From the NCBI RefSeq assembly GCF_000015165.1, contig NC_009485.1:5599501-5663500 (forward strand): a stretch of DNA of 64,000 nucleotides. The letters are read 5' to 3'. Under the pieces are notes generated by a model. The model was not told the origin of the DNA. It saw nothing but the letters and a program-made list of their open reading frames with translations, and did not search any database. The translations under genes and the position numbers were made by a program. The DNA comes from Bradyrhizobium sp. BTAi1 (GTDB lineage: Bacteria > Pseudomonadota > Alphaproteobacteria > Rhizobiales > Xanthobacteraceae). This document shows, in pieces, positions 16,931 through 26,392 of this stretch (position 1 is its first letter; each line of letters starts with the position of its first letter).

Positions 16931-18184
16931 GTGACCAGTTCAGCCTCCGCCACGGCCTCGTCCCCCGCCCCAGCCACCTTGCCGACATCGAGCCACGGCT
17001 CCCTGGCCGGAAGCCTGATCGAGGCTTTTCTGGTGGTCCGCGGCGAAACCGAGCGACGGGCCGCACCGCTCAGCCCCGAAGATCAGGTGATCCAGTCGAT
17101 GCCGGATGCCAGCCCGGCGAAATGGCACCGGGCCCATACGACCTGGTTCTTCGAACAATTCGTGCTCGGCGGGCATTGCCGCGGCTACGCCCCTTTCCAC
17201 CCGGATTATGCCTTCCTGTTCAATTCCTATTATGTGAGTGCCGGCCCGCGGCATACCCGCGGCGAGCGCGGGCTGATCACTCGCCCCGGAGTGGCCGACA
17301 TCACCGCCTACCGCCGCCATGTCGATGCCGCCATGGTCGACTTCCTGGGCCGCGCCGATGCGGCCACCTTGCAGGCGGTCGCACCGCTCGTCGAGGTCGG
17401 CCTCAATCATGAGCAGCAGCATCAGGAGTTGATGCTGACCGACATCCTGCACGCATTCGCACAGAATCCGACGGCCCCGGCCTATGATCCGGCTTGGCGC
17501 TTCCCCGGCCAGGCGGCCACCGGCGAAACGTGGGTTGACCTCCCGGAGGGCATCCACACCGTCGGCCATGCTGGCGGGGGCTATCATTTCGACAATGAGG
17601 GTCCGGCGCATCGGGCGCTGGTTGGGCCGGTCAAACTCGCGCGCAACCTCGTCACCAACGCCGAGTGGCTCGCCTTCATGGACGCCGGCGGCTACGAGAT
17701 GGCGACGCTGTGGTTGATGGACGGCTTCGCCACCGCCACGCGCGAACGCTGGCAGGCACCCGGCCACTGGTACAAGGTCGAGGGCGAATGGCGCATCATG
17801 ACGCTCGGCGGCCTGCAGCCCGTCGCCCCCGACGCACCGGTCTGCCACGTCAGCTATTACGAAGCGGACGCCTTCGCGCGCTGGCGCGGCAAGCATCTTC
17901 CGACGGAGATGGAGTGGGAAGTCGCCGCGCGCGGCCATCACCTCAACGATGCCTTCGGCACGGTCTGGCAATGGACGCGCAGCGCCTATAGCCCCTACCC
18001 CGGTTATCGGGCCATCGAAGGGGCGCTCGGCGAGTACAACGGCAAGTTCATGGTCAACCAGCTGGTGCTGCGCGGCTCATCGCTGGCGACGCCGGCGGGC
18101 CACAGCCGCGTCACCTACCGCAACTTCTTTTATCCGCATCATCGCTGGCAATTCACGGGGCTGAGGCTCGCCGATTACGACTAG
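16931..18184 (+). CDS. egtB: Ergothioneine biosynthesis protein EgtB (hercynine sulfoxide synthase type)
   Basis: 417 residues from a GTG start with GGAG 6 nt upstream. Iron enzyme that joins hercynine to a thiol (gamma-glutamylcysteine or cysteine) using oxygen. An N-terminal DinB-like domain carries the iron ligands in WHRAHTTWFFEQF and NHEQQHQELMLTD; a C-terminal formylglycine-generating-enzyme-like domain runs from about 195 with HLPTEMEWEVAARG and the terminal WQFTGLRLA. The first 27 residues are a low-complexity Ala/Ser/Pro tail. It pairs with egtD 52 nt downstream. Confidence 0.95.
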   Translation: MTSSASATASSPAPATLPTSSHGSLAGSLIEAFLVVRGETERRAAPLSPEDQVIQSMPDASPAKWHRAHTTWFFEQFVLGGHCRGYAPFHPDYAFLFNSYYVSAGPRHTRGERGLITRPGVADITAYRRHVDAAMVDFLGRADAATLQAVAPLVEVGLNHEQQHQELMLTDILHAFAQNPTAPAYDPAWRFPGQAATGETWVDLPEGIHTVGHAGGGYHFDNEGPAHRALVGPVKLARNLVTNAEWLAFMDAGGYEMATLWLMDGFATATRERWQAPGHWYKVEGEWRIMTLGGLQPVAPDAPVCHVSYYEADAFARWRGKHLPTEMEWEVAARGHHLNDAFGTVWQWTRSAYSPYPGYRAIEGALGEYNGKFMVNQLVLRGSSLATPAGHSRVTYRNFFYPHHRWQFTGLRLADYD

Positions 18185-18236
18185 CCGTCAGCGTCAAATC
18201 CCGACAACCGCGCCCATGCGCGTCCTGGAGAGTATC

Positions 18237-19208
18237 ATGAACGTCCACGTCAATGCTTTGGCCAATGCTCATCTCCCGGACGCCAAGACATCGGCCTTCG
18301 CGTCAGATGTGTTGGCTGGGTTGACGCAGCAGCCCAAGCAATTGTCACCGAAATACTTCTACGACGCCGCCGGATCGGATCTCTTCGAGCAGATCACACG
18401 GTTGCCGGAGTATTACCCGACGCGCACCGAGCTTGGCATTCTCAGAGATCGGGGTGCCGAGATTGCCGCGATCATCCCAGAGGATGCGGCCCTGATCGAG
18501 TTCGGCGCCGGCGCGACCACCAAGGTGCGGCTGCTGCTCGAAAACTGCAGCTTTGCAGCCTACGTCCCCGTCGATATTTCCGGCGACTTCCTGACCGCGC
18601 AGGCCGAGAGCTTGCGGCACGATTTCCCCGATTTGGCGGTCCACCCCGTCATCGCCGACTTCACCACGGCCTTCAGTCTGCCCCGCGCAATCGACGGCAA
18701 GCCGAAGGTCGGCTTCTTTCCGGGGTCGACGATCGGCAATTTCGAGCCGCATGAAGCCTGCCGTTTCCTGCGCTCCGCGCGGGAGATCCTCGGCACCGGC
18801 GCCCTGATGATCGTGGGCGTGGACCTTGAGAAGGACGAGCGGATCCTGCATGCGGCGTATAACGATGCAGCCGGCGTGACCGCCCGCTTCAATCTTAATC
18901 TGCTGTTGCGGATCAACCGCGAGCTCGGCGGCAATTTCGACCTGTCCGCCTTCGCCCACCGTGCCATCTACAATCGCGAGCAGCACCGCATCGAGATGCA
19001 TCTGGTTGCGCGCAAGCCGCAGACCGTGCGCCTGCTCGGCACAACGATCGCGTTCCGGGCCGGCGAGAGCATTCACACCGAGAACAGCTACAAATACAGC
19101 ATCGCGCGGTTTGGCGCGCTGGCGCGCGGCTCGGGCTGGAGCGTGCAGACCGTGTGGACAGATGCCAGCGAAATGTTCTCGGTTCAGGCGCTGGTCGCCG
19201 AGGCGTGA
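18237..19208 (+). CDS. egtD: L-histidine N-alpha-methyltransferase EgtD
   Basis: 323 residues from the ATG at 18237, which has CTGGAGAG upstream; an earlier ATG at 18216 is less well placed. Makes hercynine by three SAM-dependent methylations of histidine. Family marks: QLSPKYFYDAAGSDLFEQIT, SAM loop LIEFGAGATTKVRLLL, VGFFPGSTIGNFEP and the C-terminal ENSYKYSI. With EgtB it suffices for the core ergothioneine route; no egtA, egtC or egtE is seen in the window. Its last 25 nt overlap the convergent ltrA gene. Confidence 0.96.
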   Translation: MNVHVNALANAHLPDAKTSAFASDVLAGLTQQPKQLSPKYFYDAAGSDLFEQITRLPEYYPTRTELGILRDRGAEIAAIIPEDAALIEFGAGATTKVRLLLENCSFAAYVPVDISGDFLTAQAESLRHDFPDLAVHPVIADFTTAFSLPRAIDGKPKVGFFPGSTIGNFEPHEACRFLRSAREILGTGALMIVGVDLEKDERILHAAYNDAAGVTARFNLNLLLRINRELGGNFDLSAFAHRAIYNREQHRIEMHLVARKPQTVRLLGTTIAFRAGESIHTENSYKYSIARFGALARGSGWSVQTVWTDASEMFSVQALVAEA

Positions 19209-20380
19209 GGCTCCGGCTTCGCTCGCAATGACAGCGTCTCCCACAGCGCGACGATCGCGAGCAGCGCGCTCGTCAGCGCGGAGAGGAGCAGCGGCGACAG
19301 CGCAGGCGCTAACCAGCCGAGTCCGACCAGCGCAAGCAGGCCCGCGCCGTGAGACAGCTGGAGGAATCCGCGCGCTTCGCGCTTGAACAGGATGGTCCCG
19401 ACGAGAAAGACGAATGGTCCTCCGATCGTGACGGCGACGGTCTTGAAGTCGCTATGTCCGAGGGGATGCTTGAGGACAATCTCGTCAGCCACGGCCGACA
19501 CGATGATGCCGGCGACGATCGGCATATGCAGATAGGTGTAGGCCGATCGGGCAACGAGCCCGGATTGGGTGGATCGCGAGATCATCTCGGAGCCTGCCTC
19601 GGCACCGCGATTGAAATACACCGCCCACATCGCGACCGTACCGATGAAGGCGCTGGCAAAGGCGGCGATGTTGGCGCCGGACCAGTCGAGCTCCGCGAAA
19701 GTGGCACCGGTGACGACGATCGATTCTCCCAACGCAATGATGATGAACAGCGCGCAGCGCTCCGCCATATGGCCGCCCTCGACCATCCAGTCTTCCACGG
19801 TCGAGCTGCCGAGACCCGGAACCCAGAAGCGAACGGCCGGCGAGATGTATTCCAGCGTAAGCGCAGCGCCCCAGAGCGCCATTCGCGATGTCCCCTCGGC
19901 CAGGCCGCCGAGCAGCCAGAGCACGGCGGATGCACAGAGCCAGGCCAGAATGCGGGCGGCGTTGCGGCGGACGGCCGATCGCTGCGGCGGCGTCGCTGTC
20001 AACCAGAAGGCGGTGCGGCCGACCTGCATCGCGGCGTAAGCGATCGCGAACCACAGGCCGCGATCCTCGAATGCCCGCGGGATCGACATCGACAGTACGA
20101 GGCCCGCCAGCATCAACGCAAACAGCAGGCCGCGAACAAGCGCTTTTTCAGGATCGAGCCAGTTGGTCACCCAGGCGGTATAGACCCAGACCCACCAGAC
20201 CGCGAGGAACAGCATCGCCGTCTGCGCGGCGCCGAGCGGCGTGAAATGGCCAATCAGATAATGCGAGATCTGCGTCACCGCGTAGACGAAGACGAGATCG
20301 AAGAACAGCTCGACGAACGTCACACGGCTATGCCGGTTCGGCTCCAGAACCCGGAACAGCGCACCTCGCGGATTCTCCAC
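19184..20380 (-). CDS. Low temperature requirement A (LtrA) family membrane protein
   Basis: About 398 residues from a GTG at 20380 with GGGGGAGG just upstream. VTFVELFFDLVFVYAVTQIS near the start and MAERCALFIIIALGESIVVTGATF in the middle are LtrA signatures; about ten to twelve transmembrane helices follow. LtrA was named from a Listeria cold-growth mutant, but its biochemical function is unknown. The stop codon lies inside the 3' end of egtD (25-nt convergent overlap). The upstream gene on the same strand is bolA, 31 nt away. Confidence 0.88.
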   Translation of the reverse strand: MENPRGALFRVLEPNRHSRVTFVELFFDLVFVYAVTQISHYLIGHFTPLGAAQTAMLFLAVWWVWVYTAWVTNWLDPEKALVRGLLFALMLAGLVLSMSIPRAFEDRGLWFAIAYAAMQVGRTAFWLTATPPQRSAVRRNAARILAWLCASAVLWLLGGLAEGTSRMALWGAALTLEYISPAVRFWVPGLGSSTVEDWMVEGGHMAERCALFIIIALGESIVVTGATFAELDWSGANIAAFASAFIGTVAMWAVYFNRGAEAGSEMISRSTQSGLVARSAYTYLHMPIVAGIIVSAVADEIVLKHPLGHSDFKTVAVTIGGPFVFLVGTILFKREARGFLQLSHGAGLLALVGLGWLAPALSPLLLSALTSALLAIVALWETLSLRAKPEPHASATSA

Positions 20381-20411
20381 TCCCACCTCCCCCAAGGTGT
20401 GCGCCGCGGCG

Positions 20412-20651
20412 TCAGCGCTGATCTGGGACCCCTGTCTGCAAGGCGAGGGCGTGCAGCACGTCTCCCATCTGGCCACGCAGCGATTGATAAACGAGCTGAT
20501 GCTGCTGCACGCGGGACTTGCCGCGGAAGGTCTCCGAGATCACCGTGGCGGCGTAATGATCGCCATCGCCTGCGAGATCACGAATCGTCACCTGCGCATC
20601 GGGGATGGCGGCCTTGATCATCTGCTCGATATCGTGGGCATCCATGGGCAT
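20412..20651 (-). CDS. BolA/IbaG family protein
   Basis: About 79 residues from the ATG at 20651 (MPMDAHDIEQMIKAAIPDA); an earlier in-frame ATG at 20732 adds a non-family tail. The short length, DGDHYAATVISETFRGKSRV core and QHQLVYQSL (the invariant His) fit the BolA2/IbaG branch that partners monothiol glutaredoxins through a shared [2Fe-2S] cluster. The partner grxD lies 3.8 kb downstream on the same strand. Confidence 0.93.
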   Translation of the reverse strand: MPMDAHDIEQMIKAAIPDAQVTIRDLAGDGDHYAATVISETFRGKSRVQQHQLVYQSLRGQMGDVLHALALQTGVPDQR

Positions 20652-20878
20652 CCGATCAATCTCCTTCTGTGCTCGGTCCGAGGGCACCTTGGTGATACAG
20701 CGCCCGACCCTGGCGTGGGCCGTCGAATGCAACGAATCAAGGCACTCTCGCGCGACCGTGATGGCCGAAATTAGCGCGAACTGCTTTCGAGGTCACGTCC
20801 GGAGCCACTATATAGCTGGATACAACAAAATGGCAGGACCGGGTGCCGCACCCGGTCGACCAGATGAGGACGCGCAAC

Positions 20879-21241
20879 ATGAAGCTTCCCGGTCCGGACC
20901 ACCCGATCACCATCACGCCCAATCCGAAGCGCGTGCGCGTGCTTGCCGGCGGGGCCGTGATTGCCGACACCACCCGCGCCTTGACGCTGAAAGAGGCGAG
21001 CTACCCGGCTGTCCAATATGTGCCGCGGGCCGACGCCAACATGGCAGCCCTCCAGAAGACGGCTCGCGTCACCCACTGTCCGTATAAGGGGGATGCCAGC
21101 TATTTCAGCATCGCCGCCAATGGCACCACTCTGGACAATGCGATCTGGAGCTACGAGGCCCCCTTCCCCGCGATGACCGAGATTGCGGGTCATCTGGCGT
21201 TCTATCCGGACAAGGTGCGGATCGAGGAAGTGGCTGATTGA
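20879..21241 (+). CDS. DUF427 domain protein
   Basis: 120 residues starting MKLPGPDHPITITPNPKRV, with GAGGA 8-9 nt upstream of the ATG. The VLAGGAVIADTTRALTLKEA, YVPRADANM, THCPYKGDASYFSI and AIWSYEAPFPAM segments match DUF427 proteins, a small beta-rich family of unknown activity. A perfect 8-bp hairpin (ACCGGGTG/CACCCGGT, 20838-20856) lies in its leader. Confidence 0.9.
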   Translation: MKLPGPDHPITITPNPKRVRVLAGGAVIADTTRALTLKEASYPAVQYVPRADANMAALQKTARVTHCPYKGDASYFSIAANGTTLDNAIWSYEAPFPAMTEIAGHLAFYPDKVRIEEVAD

Positions 21242-21321
21242 TCGTCATATGCCGCGCGGGCGGCGCAGGGGCCGAACCGCACGCGGTGTCGTTGACGTCA
21301 TGGTGCCTCGACCCTGAATGT

Positions 21322-21495
21322 CTAGACCCTGAAGATCGTCAATCCGAGGATCAGGAGCACGAGGAAGATCACCAGGAAGATGTAGAACAGGATCCGCGCA
21401 ATGTCGGCGGAAGCTGCTGAAATGCCGGTGAAGCCGAGAATACCGGCAACCACCGAGATCACGAAGAACAGCAGCGCCCATTTGAGAATAGTCAC
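21322..21495 (-). CDS. DUF1328 small membrane protein (YtjA-like)
   Basis: 57 residues from a GTG at 21495 with GGAGG 9-10 nt upstream. Two transmembrane segments, [20 protein letters not shown] and [19 protein letters not shown], joined by [10 protein letters not shown], are the hallmark of the DUF1328/YtjA family. The role is unknown; members are often envelope-stress induced. A longer reading from 21540 adds a basic N-terminus not seen in the family. Confidence 0.88.
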
Positions 21496-21907
21496 GGTAT
21501 GGTCCTCCAGTCCGGCGCCGTGCCGGCGCGTTCGCCTCACTAACGACGGTGCCTGGAACCGGTTCCTGGAGCGATCGCGCCTCGGACGGAAGAATCTCGC
21601 AACCGGGACCGCCGGCCCGTAACTTTGAGCGCCGCTCGTCGTAATGATCGATGACGAGAAATGTTCAACTGTGTGAGAAATCGGCTTGCGGGTCGCGGCG
21701 CTTGCTGATTTGCAGCATCGGCGATGAGATCGGGTGTCCCGGCGGGGTCATCCGCTGCTCGGCGCGAGTGCTGCCAATGTTGCACGCGATCATTCAATTC
21801 TTGCTCACGCAGGTCGGACCGATCTTGCCGACGGCCTTGGCGATGAGGGCGGATGCAATCGTCCAGCGAGGTCGGCGAACTGACGCAGGGGCATTTGAGG
21901 GGGGTAT
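21496..21907. other. Intergenic region DUF1328 / acyltransferase
   Basis: About 410 bp. Several overlapping Arg-rich open frames exist on both strands, but none has family resemblance or a good ribosome-binding site. It probably holds the promoters of the two divergent flanking genes. No strong repeat or terminator was found. Confidence 0.5.
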
Positions 21908-23104
21908 ATGGTCATATCGGTTACGCAATCGGCGGCGGCCGCGAAGGTCGAGCTTCAGGCCAGGCCTCGGGCCCGGGCGCGCAATGCAGCGCTCGACCAT
22001 GCAAGAACATTCCTGACGCTGGTGGTGTTGCTGCATCACGCCGTGATTCCCTATACCTATTTCGGCCACACCGATCCGACCTCGTTCATCGGCTTCGATG
22101 GCATCGTGCTGGCCACCGACAGCTTCTTCATGGCGATGTTCTTCTTCCTGTCGGGCCTGTTCGTGTGGTCCGGCCTTGCCCACAAATCGACCTTGCAGCA
22201 CTTGCGCGACCGGCTGCTGCGGCTTGGTCTGCCCTTCGTGATCGCTGCCCTGACCGTTATTCCGCTGGCTTATTATGCGATCGAATTGCGCGCCAATCCC
22301 GAGGCGACCTTCGCCGCATTCTGGTGGAAGACCGTCACCGTCGGCCCCTGGCCGAGCGGGCCGATCTGGTTCATCTGGGTGCTCCTGGCGTTCGATCTTG
22401 CGGCCGCGCTGCTCTACCGCGTCTCGCCGCACCTGCTCGATCCGATCAACCGGCTGTCGCTGCGCGCCTTCGCTCATCCGCGCGATTTCTTCTTCATCTT
22501 CCTGCTGATCACCGGCGTGCTCTACATCCCGGCGCGGCTGTATTTTGGACCGACGCATTGGTTCGAACTTGGTCCGCTCTCGGTCCAGGCCAGCCGCGTG
22601 CTGCTCTACGCCGCCTACTTCTTCGTCGGCGCCGGGATCGGCTCGGCCAATTTCGAGCGCGGCCTGCTGGCTGCCGAAGGGCAGATGTCGCAGCGTGGGC
22701 TCGGCGCATGGATCGTGGTCACGATCGTGCCTTACGCGCTGCTCTGGGTGCTGATCACGATCAAGCGTCAGGTGCTCGGCAATCCGCCCGAGCTGCCGCA
22801 TTGGTACGAGGCGGCATATGGCTTCTTCTTCGTGATCTTCAGCGCCGCGATGATGTTCGCGATCCTGTCCTACTTCCTCAACAACCGCCGTTCGGAATTC
22901 TCCGTGCTCGACCGGCTGCAGGCCGACGCCTATGGCATGTTCCTGGTGCACTATCCGATCGTGCTGTGGATCCAATATTGGTTGTTCGACCTCAGCCTGC
23001 CGGCCATCGTCAAGGCCACGATCGCCTTTGTCGGCAGCGTGTTGTTGAGCTGGGGCGCGACCTGGGTGTTACGGCAAATTCCGGGCGCGAAGAACGTGTT
23101 GTAG
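21908..23104 (+). CDS. Membrane acyltransferase, acyltransferase-3 / OpgC-like family
   Basis: 398 residues with about ten transmembrane helices. The N-terminal RNAALDHARTFLTLVVLLHHA carries the family R/H motif, and FFFLSGLFVWSGLAHKS is the second conserved region. Such enzymes transfer acetyl or succinyl groups to periplasmic glycans, lipids or antibiotics. No glycan-synthesis genes are near, so the acceptor is unknown. The stop is followed by family B and C repeats. Confidence 0.85.
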   Translation: MVISVTQSAAAAKVELQARPRARARNAALDHARTFLTLVVLLHHAVIPYTYFGHTDPTSFIGFDGIVLATDSFFMAMFFFLSGLFVWSGLAHKSTLQHLRDRLLRLGLPFVIAALTVIPLAYYAIELRANPEATFAAFWWKTVTVGPWPSGPIWFIWVLLAFDLAAALLYRVSPHLLDPINRLSLRAFAHPRDFFFIFLLITGVLYIPARLYFGPTHWFELGPLSVQASRVLLYAAYFFVGAGIGSANFERGLLAAEGQMSQRGLGAWIVVTIVPYALLWVLITIKRQVLGNPPELPHWYEAAYGFFFVIFSAAMMFAILSYFLNNRRSEFSVLDRLQADAYGMFLVHYPIVLWIQYWLFDLSLPAIVKATIAFVGSVLLSWGATWVLRQIPGAKNVL

Positions 23105-23121
23105 GACGCCCCTGTCTCGTC

Positions 23122-23202
23122 CGTCATTGCGAGGAGCGAAGCGACGACGCAATCCAGGGTCCCGCCGGAACTCCGGATTGCGTCGCTTCGCTCGCAATGA
23201 CG
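23122..23202. repeat. Palindromic intergenic repeat, family B (copy 2)
   Basis: CGTCATTGCGAGGAGCGAAG, CGACGACGCAATCC, a spacer, then GGATTGCGTCGCTTCGCTCG and CAATGACG. The arms are nearly perfectly complementary. It may also act as a transcription barrier after the acyltransferase gene. Confidence 0.75.
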
Positions 23203-23238
23203 CCAAGGGTAACCACTGCTCGGACAACGAACTCCGCT

Positions 23239-23395
23239 GTCGTCCCTGCGAAAGCGGGTCCCCATCGCCACAGGACTTTGTTGTTGGCGTGGGTCAACGA
23301 TCAGCCCGCGCAACGCGTTCGTGCGCACGGCGTATGAGTCCCGGATCGGCGCCCCGTCGGCGCGGGGCGCCGCCGTGGCTTGTCCGGGACGACCG
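23239..23395. repeat. Intergenic repeat, family C (copy 1)
   Basis: Begins GTCGTCCCTGCGAAAGCGGG and ends CTTGTCCGGGACGAC. The outer GTCGTCCC/GGGACGAC ends are complementary. A related unit is at 34128-34253. Confidence 0.6.
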
Positions 23396-23402
23396 CGATG
23401 GA

Positions 23403-25610
23403 CTAGGCAGCGCCGCCCATGTAGCCCGGCAGCCAGCTCTCGAACCGGGTCTTCAGCGTGGTGACCTCGACCGACGCCTCGCCGGCGATGGCAAGCGCCG
23501 AGCCGCCGGTGGTGCCGATACGGGTGCATGGCACGCCCGCACCGCGCATCTTGGCGAGCACGCGGCCGGCCTCGGTCTCCGGCACCGTCACCAGATAGCG
23601 GGCCTGGTCCTCGCCGAACCAATAAGCGTGCGGCACGATCGAAGCGGGGGCGGCCAGCAGCCGGGCGCCGATGCCGGACGCCATGGCCATCTCGGCCAGC
23701 GCCACCAGCAGGCCGCCGTCGGAGAGATCGTGCGCAGCGGTCGCCGTGCCCGCATGGATCATGCCCCGGACGACGTCGCCGATACGCTTCTCGGCGGCGA
23801 GATCGACCGGCGGCGGAGCGCCCTCCTCGCGGCCGCAGACGTCGCGCAGATACACCGACTGACCGAGCCAGCCATGGGTCTCGCCGATCAGCAGGATCGC
23901 CTCGCCTTCGGCCTCGAAGGCGATGCTGGCCGATTTGGTGAAATCGTCGAGCAGGCCGACGCCGCCGATCGAGGGCGTCGGCAGGATCGCGCGGCCGTTG
24001 GTCTCGTTGTAGAGCGAGACGTTGCCGGACACGACCGGGAAGTCGAGTGCGCGGCAGGCTTCCGAGATGCCCTTCAGGCAGCCGACGAACTGCCCCATGA
24101 TCTCGGGCCGCTCCGGATTGCCGAAATTCAGATTGTCGGTGATCGCGAGCGGCCGGCCGCCGACCGCGGTGATGTTGCGCCAGGCCTCCGCCACCGCCTG
24201 CATGCCGCCCTGATAAGGATCGGCCTCGCAATAGCGCGGCGTCACGTCGACGGTCAGCGCCAGGCCCTTCGGCCCGTCCTGGACGCGCACGACGGCGGCA
24301 TCGCCGCCCGGACGCTGCACGGTATTGCCGAGAATGACGTGATCATACTGCTCCCAGATCCAGCGCTTCGAGCACAGGTCTGGCGTTGCGATCAGCTTCT
24401 CCAGCGCCGGGATGATGTCCATGGGCGCCTTGACCTCGCGGGCATGGATCACCGGCAGCGCTGGCGAAGCCACGTGCGGACGGTCATAGAGCGGCGCCTC
24501 GTCGCCGAGTTCCTTGATCGGCAGGTCGGCCATGACGTCGCCGCCGTGCTTGACGACGAAGCGCTTGCTCGGCGTGGTGTAGCCGACGACGGCGAAGTCG
24601 AGCCCCCATTTGCGGAAGATCGCCTCGGCCTCCTTCTCCTTCTCCGGCTTCAGCACCATGAGCATGCGCTCCTGGCTTTCCGAGAGCATCATCTCATAGG
24701 CGCTCATGCCGGTCTCGCGGGTCGGCACCGCGTCGAGATCGAGGTCGACGCCGAGATCACCCTTGGCGCCCATCTCGACCGCCGAGCATGTCAGGCCCGC
24801 CGCCCCCATGTCCTGGATCGCGATCACGCAGTCGGCGGCCATGATCTCGAGGCACGCTTCGAGCAGCAGCTTCTCCGCAAAGGGATCGCCGACCTGCACC
24901 GTGGGGCGCTTCTCCTCGGAGGAGTCGTCGAACTCGGCGGAGGCCATCGAGGCGCCGTGGATGCCGTCGCGGCCGGTCTTGGAGCCGAGATAGACGATCG
25001 GCATGTTCACGCCGGAGGCCGCCGCATAGAAGATCTTGTCGGCATCGGCGAGGCCCACCGCCATCGCGTTGACCAGGATGTTGCCGTCATAGCGGGTGTG
25101 GAAACGGGTCTGGCCGCCCACCGTCGGCACGCCGAACGAGTTGCCATAGCCGCCGATGCCGGCGACCACGCCGGACACCAGGTGCCGGGTCTTGGGATGC
25201 TCCGGCGCGCCGAACGACAGCGCGTTCAGGCAGGCGATCGGGCGGGCGCCCATCGTGAAGACGTCGCGCAGGATGCCGCCGACGCCGGTGGTGGCACCCT
25301 GGTACGGCTCGATATAGCTCGGGTGATTGTGGCTCTCCATCTTGAACACGACCGCCTGGCCGTCGCCGATGTCGATCACGCCGGCGTTCTCGCCCGGACC
25401 CTGGATCACCCAGGGTGCCTTGGTCGGCAGGCCCCGCAGATGGATCCGCGACGATTTGTACGAGCAGTGCTCGTTCCACATCGCCGAGAAGATGCCGAGC
25501 TCGGTGAAGGTCGGCACCCGCCCGATCAGCTTCAGGATGCGCTCATACTCGTCGGGCTTCAGGCCATGGGCGGCGACGAGGTCGGGGGTGATCTGCGGTT
25601 CATTGCGCAT
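23403..25610 (-). CDS. purL: Phosphoribosylformylglycinamidine synthase subunit PurL (small type)
   Basis: 735 residues. ATP-dependent conversion of FGAR to FGAM in purine synthesis. FSAMWNEHCSYKSSR with the catalytic His, ESHNHPSYIEPYQGATTGVGG for ATP/Mg, and GAAGLTCS are PurL motifs. At 735 residues it is the small form that needs PurS and PurQ, and both are encoded nearby (28696-29826), though separated by three other genes. The ATG at 25610 gives the family start MRNEPQITPDLVAAHGL; an ATG 51 nt upstream is less likely. Confidence 0.97.
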   Translation of the reverse strand: MRNEPQITPDLVAAHGLKPDEYERILKLIGRVPTFTELGIFSAMWNEHCSYKSSRIHLRGLPTKAPWVIQGPGENAGVIDIGDGQAVVFKMESHNHPSYIEPYQGATTGVGGILRDVFTMGARPIACLNALSFGAPEHPKTRHLVSGVVAGIGGYGNSFGVPTVGGQTRFHTRYDGNILVNAMAVGLADADKIFYAAASGVNMPIVYLGSKTGRDGIHGASMASAEFDDSSEEKRPTVQVGDPFAEKLLLEACLEIMAADCVIAIQDMGAAGLTCSAVEMGAKGDLGVDLDLDAVPTRETGMSAYEMMLSESQERMLMVLKPEKEKEAEAIFRKWGLDFAVVGYTTPSKRFVVKHGGDVMADLPIKELGDEAPLYDRPHVASPALPVIHAREVKAPMDIIPALEKLIATPDLCSKRWIWEQYDHVILGNTVQRPGGDAAVVRVQDGPKGLALTVDVTPRYCEADPYQGGMQAVAEAWRNITAVGGRPLAITDNLNFGNPERPEIMGQFVGCLKGISEACRALDFPVVSGNVSLYNETNGRAILPTPSIGGVGLLDDFTKSASIAFEAEGEAILLIGETHGWLGQSVYLRDVCGREEGAPPPVDLAAEKRIGDVVRGMIHAGTATAAHDLSDGGLLVALAEMAMASGIGARLLAAPASIVPHAYWFGEDQARYLVTVPETEAGRVLAKMRGAGVPCTRIGTTGGSALAIAGEASVEVTTLKTRFESWLPGYMGGAA

Positions 25611-25807
25611 GGAGAAATGCCTTTGCCCCGTGGGCCGCTGGTCCCTTAAACCCTGCTTCATAGATACAGAGTCAGAAGCGGAAAAGGCCTTTTACGGCCC
25701 TATTCCGCCCTGTCCAGAGCTTTGGCCCGCCCCGCCAGGCGGGATATTTGCAGATTGGCGGCCAATCGGATTTAAGACGGTAAATCAACAATTAAAGGCC
25801 CTGACAC

Positions 25808-26290
25808 GTGCACGACCTGTCCCGTTCCGCCTTCGAGAACCGACCCGGCATCCACATCGCGACCGACGGCGAGTTCGCCGGCTGGCGCACCTGGCTGCGC
25901 GACAGCTACGAATCCCATACCGGTCCGTTCTGGCACCGGATGGAGGAGGATGGCTCGATCCGCTGCGCCTTCCGGGTCGAGAAGAAGCATCTCAATGGCG
26001 GCGGCAACGTCCATGGCGGCTGCCTGATGACCTTCGCCGATTACTGCCTGTTCGCCTTCGCCGCGCCGATCCTGCAGGGCCCGGGCGTGACCGTGTCGTT
26101 CTCGTCGGAATTCCTCGACGCCGCACGCGAGGGTGAGTTGATCGAAGCCACCGGCGAGGTCACCCGCGCCGGCGCCTCGCTGATCTTCCTCCGCGGCATG
26201 CTGCATTCCGGCACCCGGCCGCTGTTCTCATTCTCCGGCACGATCAAGCGGGTGAAGCGGCGCACACCGGACGCGGCGAATTCGCCGTAG
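25808..26290 (+). CDS. Hotdog-fold thioesterase, PaaI-like
   Basis: 160 residues from a GTG. The HLNGGGNVHGGCLMTFADYCLF segment is the hotdog central helix region of PaaI-type acyl-CoA thioesterases; ATGEVTRAGASLIFLRGM forms the later strands. No other fatty-acid genes adjoin it, so the substrate is unassigned. It converges on the DUF1236 gene, with a terminator between them. Confidence 0.85.
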   Translation: MHDLSRSAFENRPGIHIATDGEFAGWRTWLRDSYESHTGPFWHRMEEDGSIRCAFRVEKKHLNGGGNVHGGCLMTFADYCLFAFAAPILQGPGVTVSFSSEFLDAAREGELIEATGEVTRAGASLIFLRGMLHSGTRPLFSFSGTIKRVKRRTPDAANSP

Positions 26291-26333
26291 CGGAGCGTTG
26301 CACGATAGGGCTGCTCGTCAGCACCAAGGAAAG

Positions 26334-26356
26334 GAAAAAGGCGGAAGCGCCGCCTT
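26334..26356 (-). terminator. Rho-independent terminator of the DUF1236 gene
   Basis: AAGGCGG (26339-26345) pairs with CCGCCTT (26350-26356). On the minus strand the hairpin is followed by TTTTTCC, just past the DUF1236 stop. Confidence 0.8.
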
Positions 26357-26392
26357 GCGCTCCCGCCCCTCCACTCGGTCTCCGCAGCGCGC

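Noticed and set aside
21540..21797. 85-codon minus-strand frame upstream of the DUF1328 gene
   Set aside because: Arg-rich, no ribosome-binding site, no family resemblance.
23127..25649. 840-codon open frame on the plus strand
   Set aside because: Antisense to purL, with the Arg/Asp/His-rich composition typical of GC-rich shadows.
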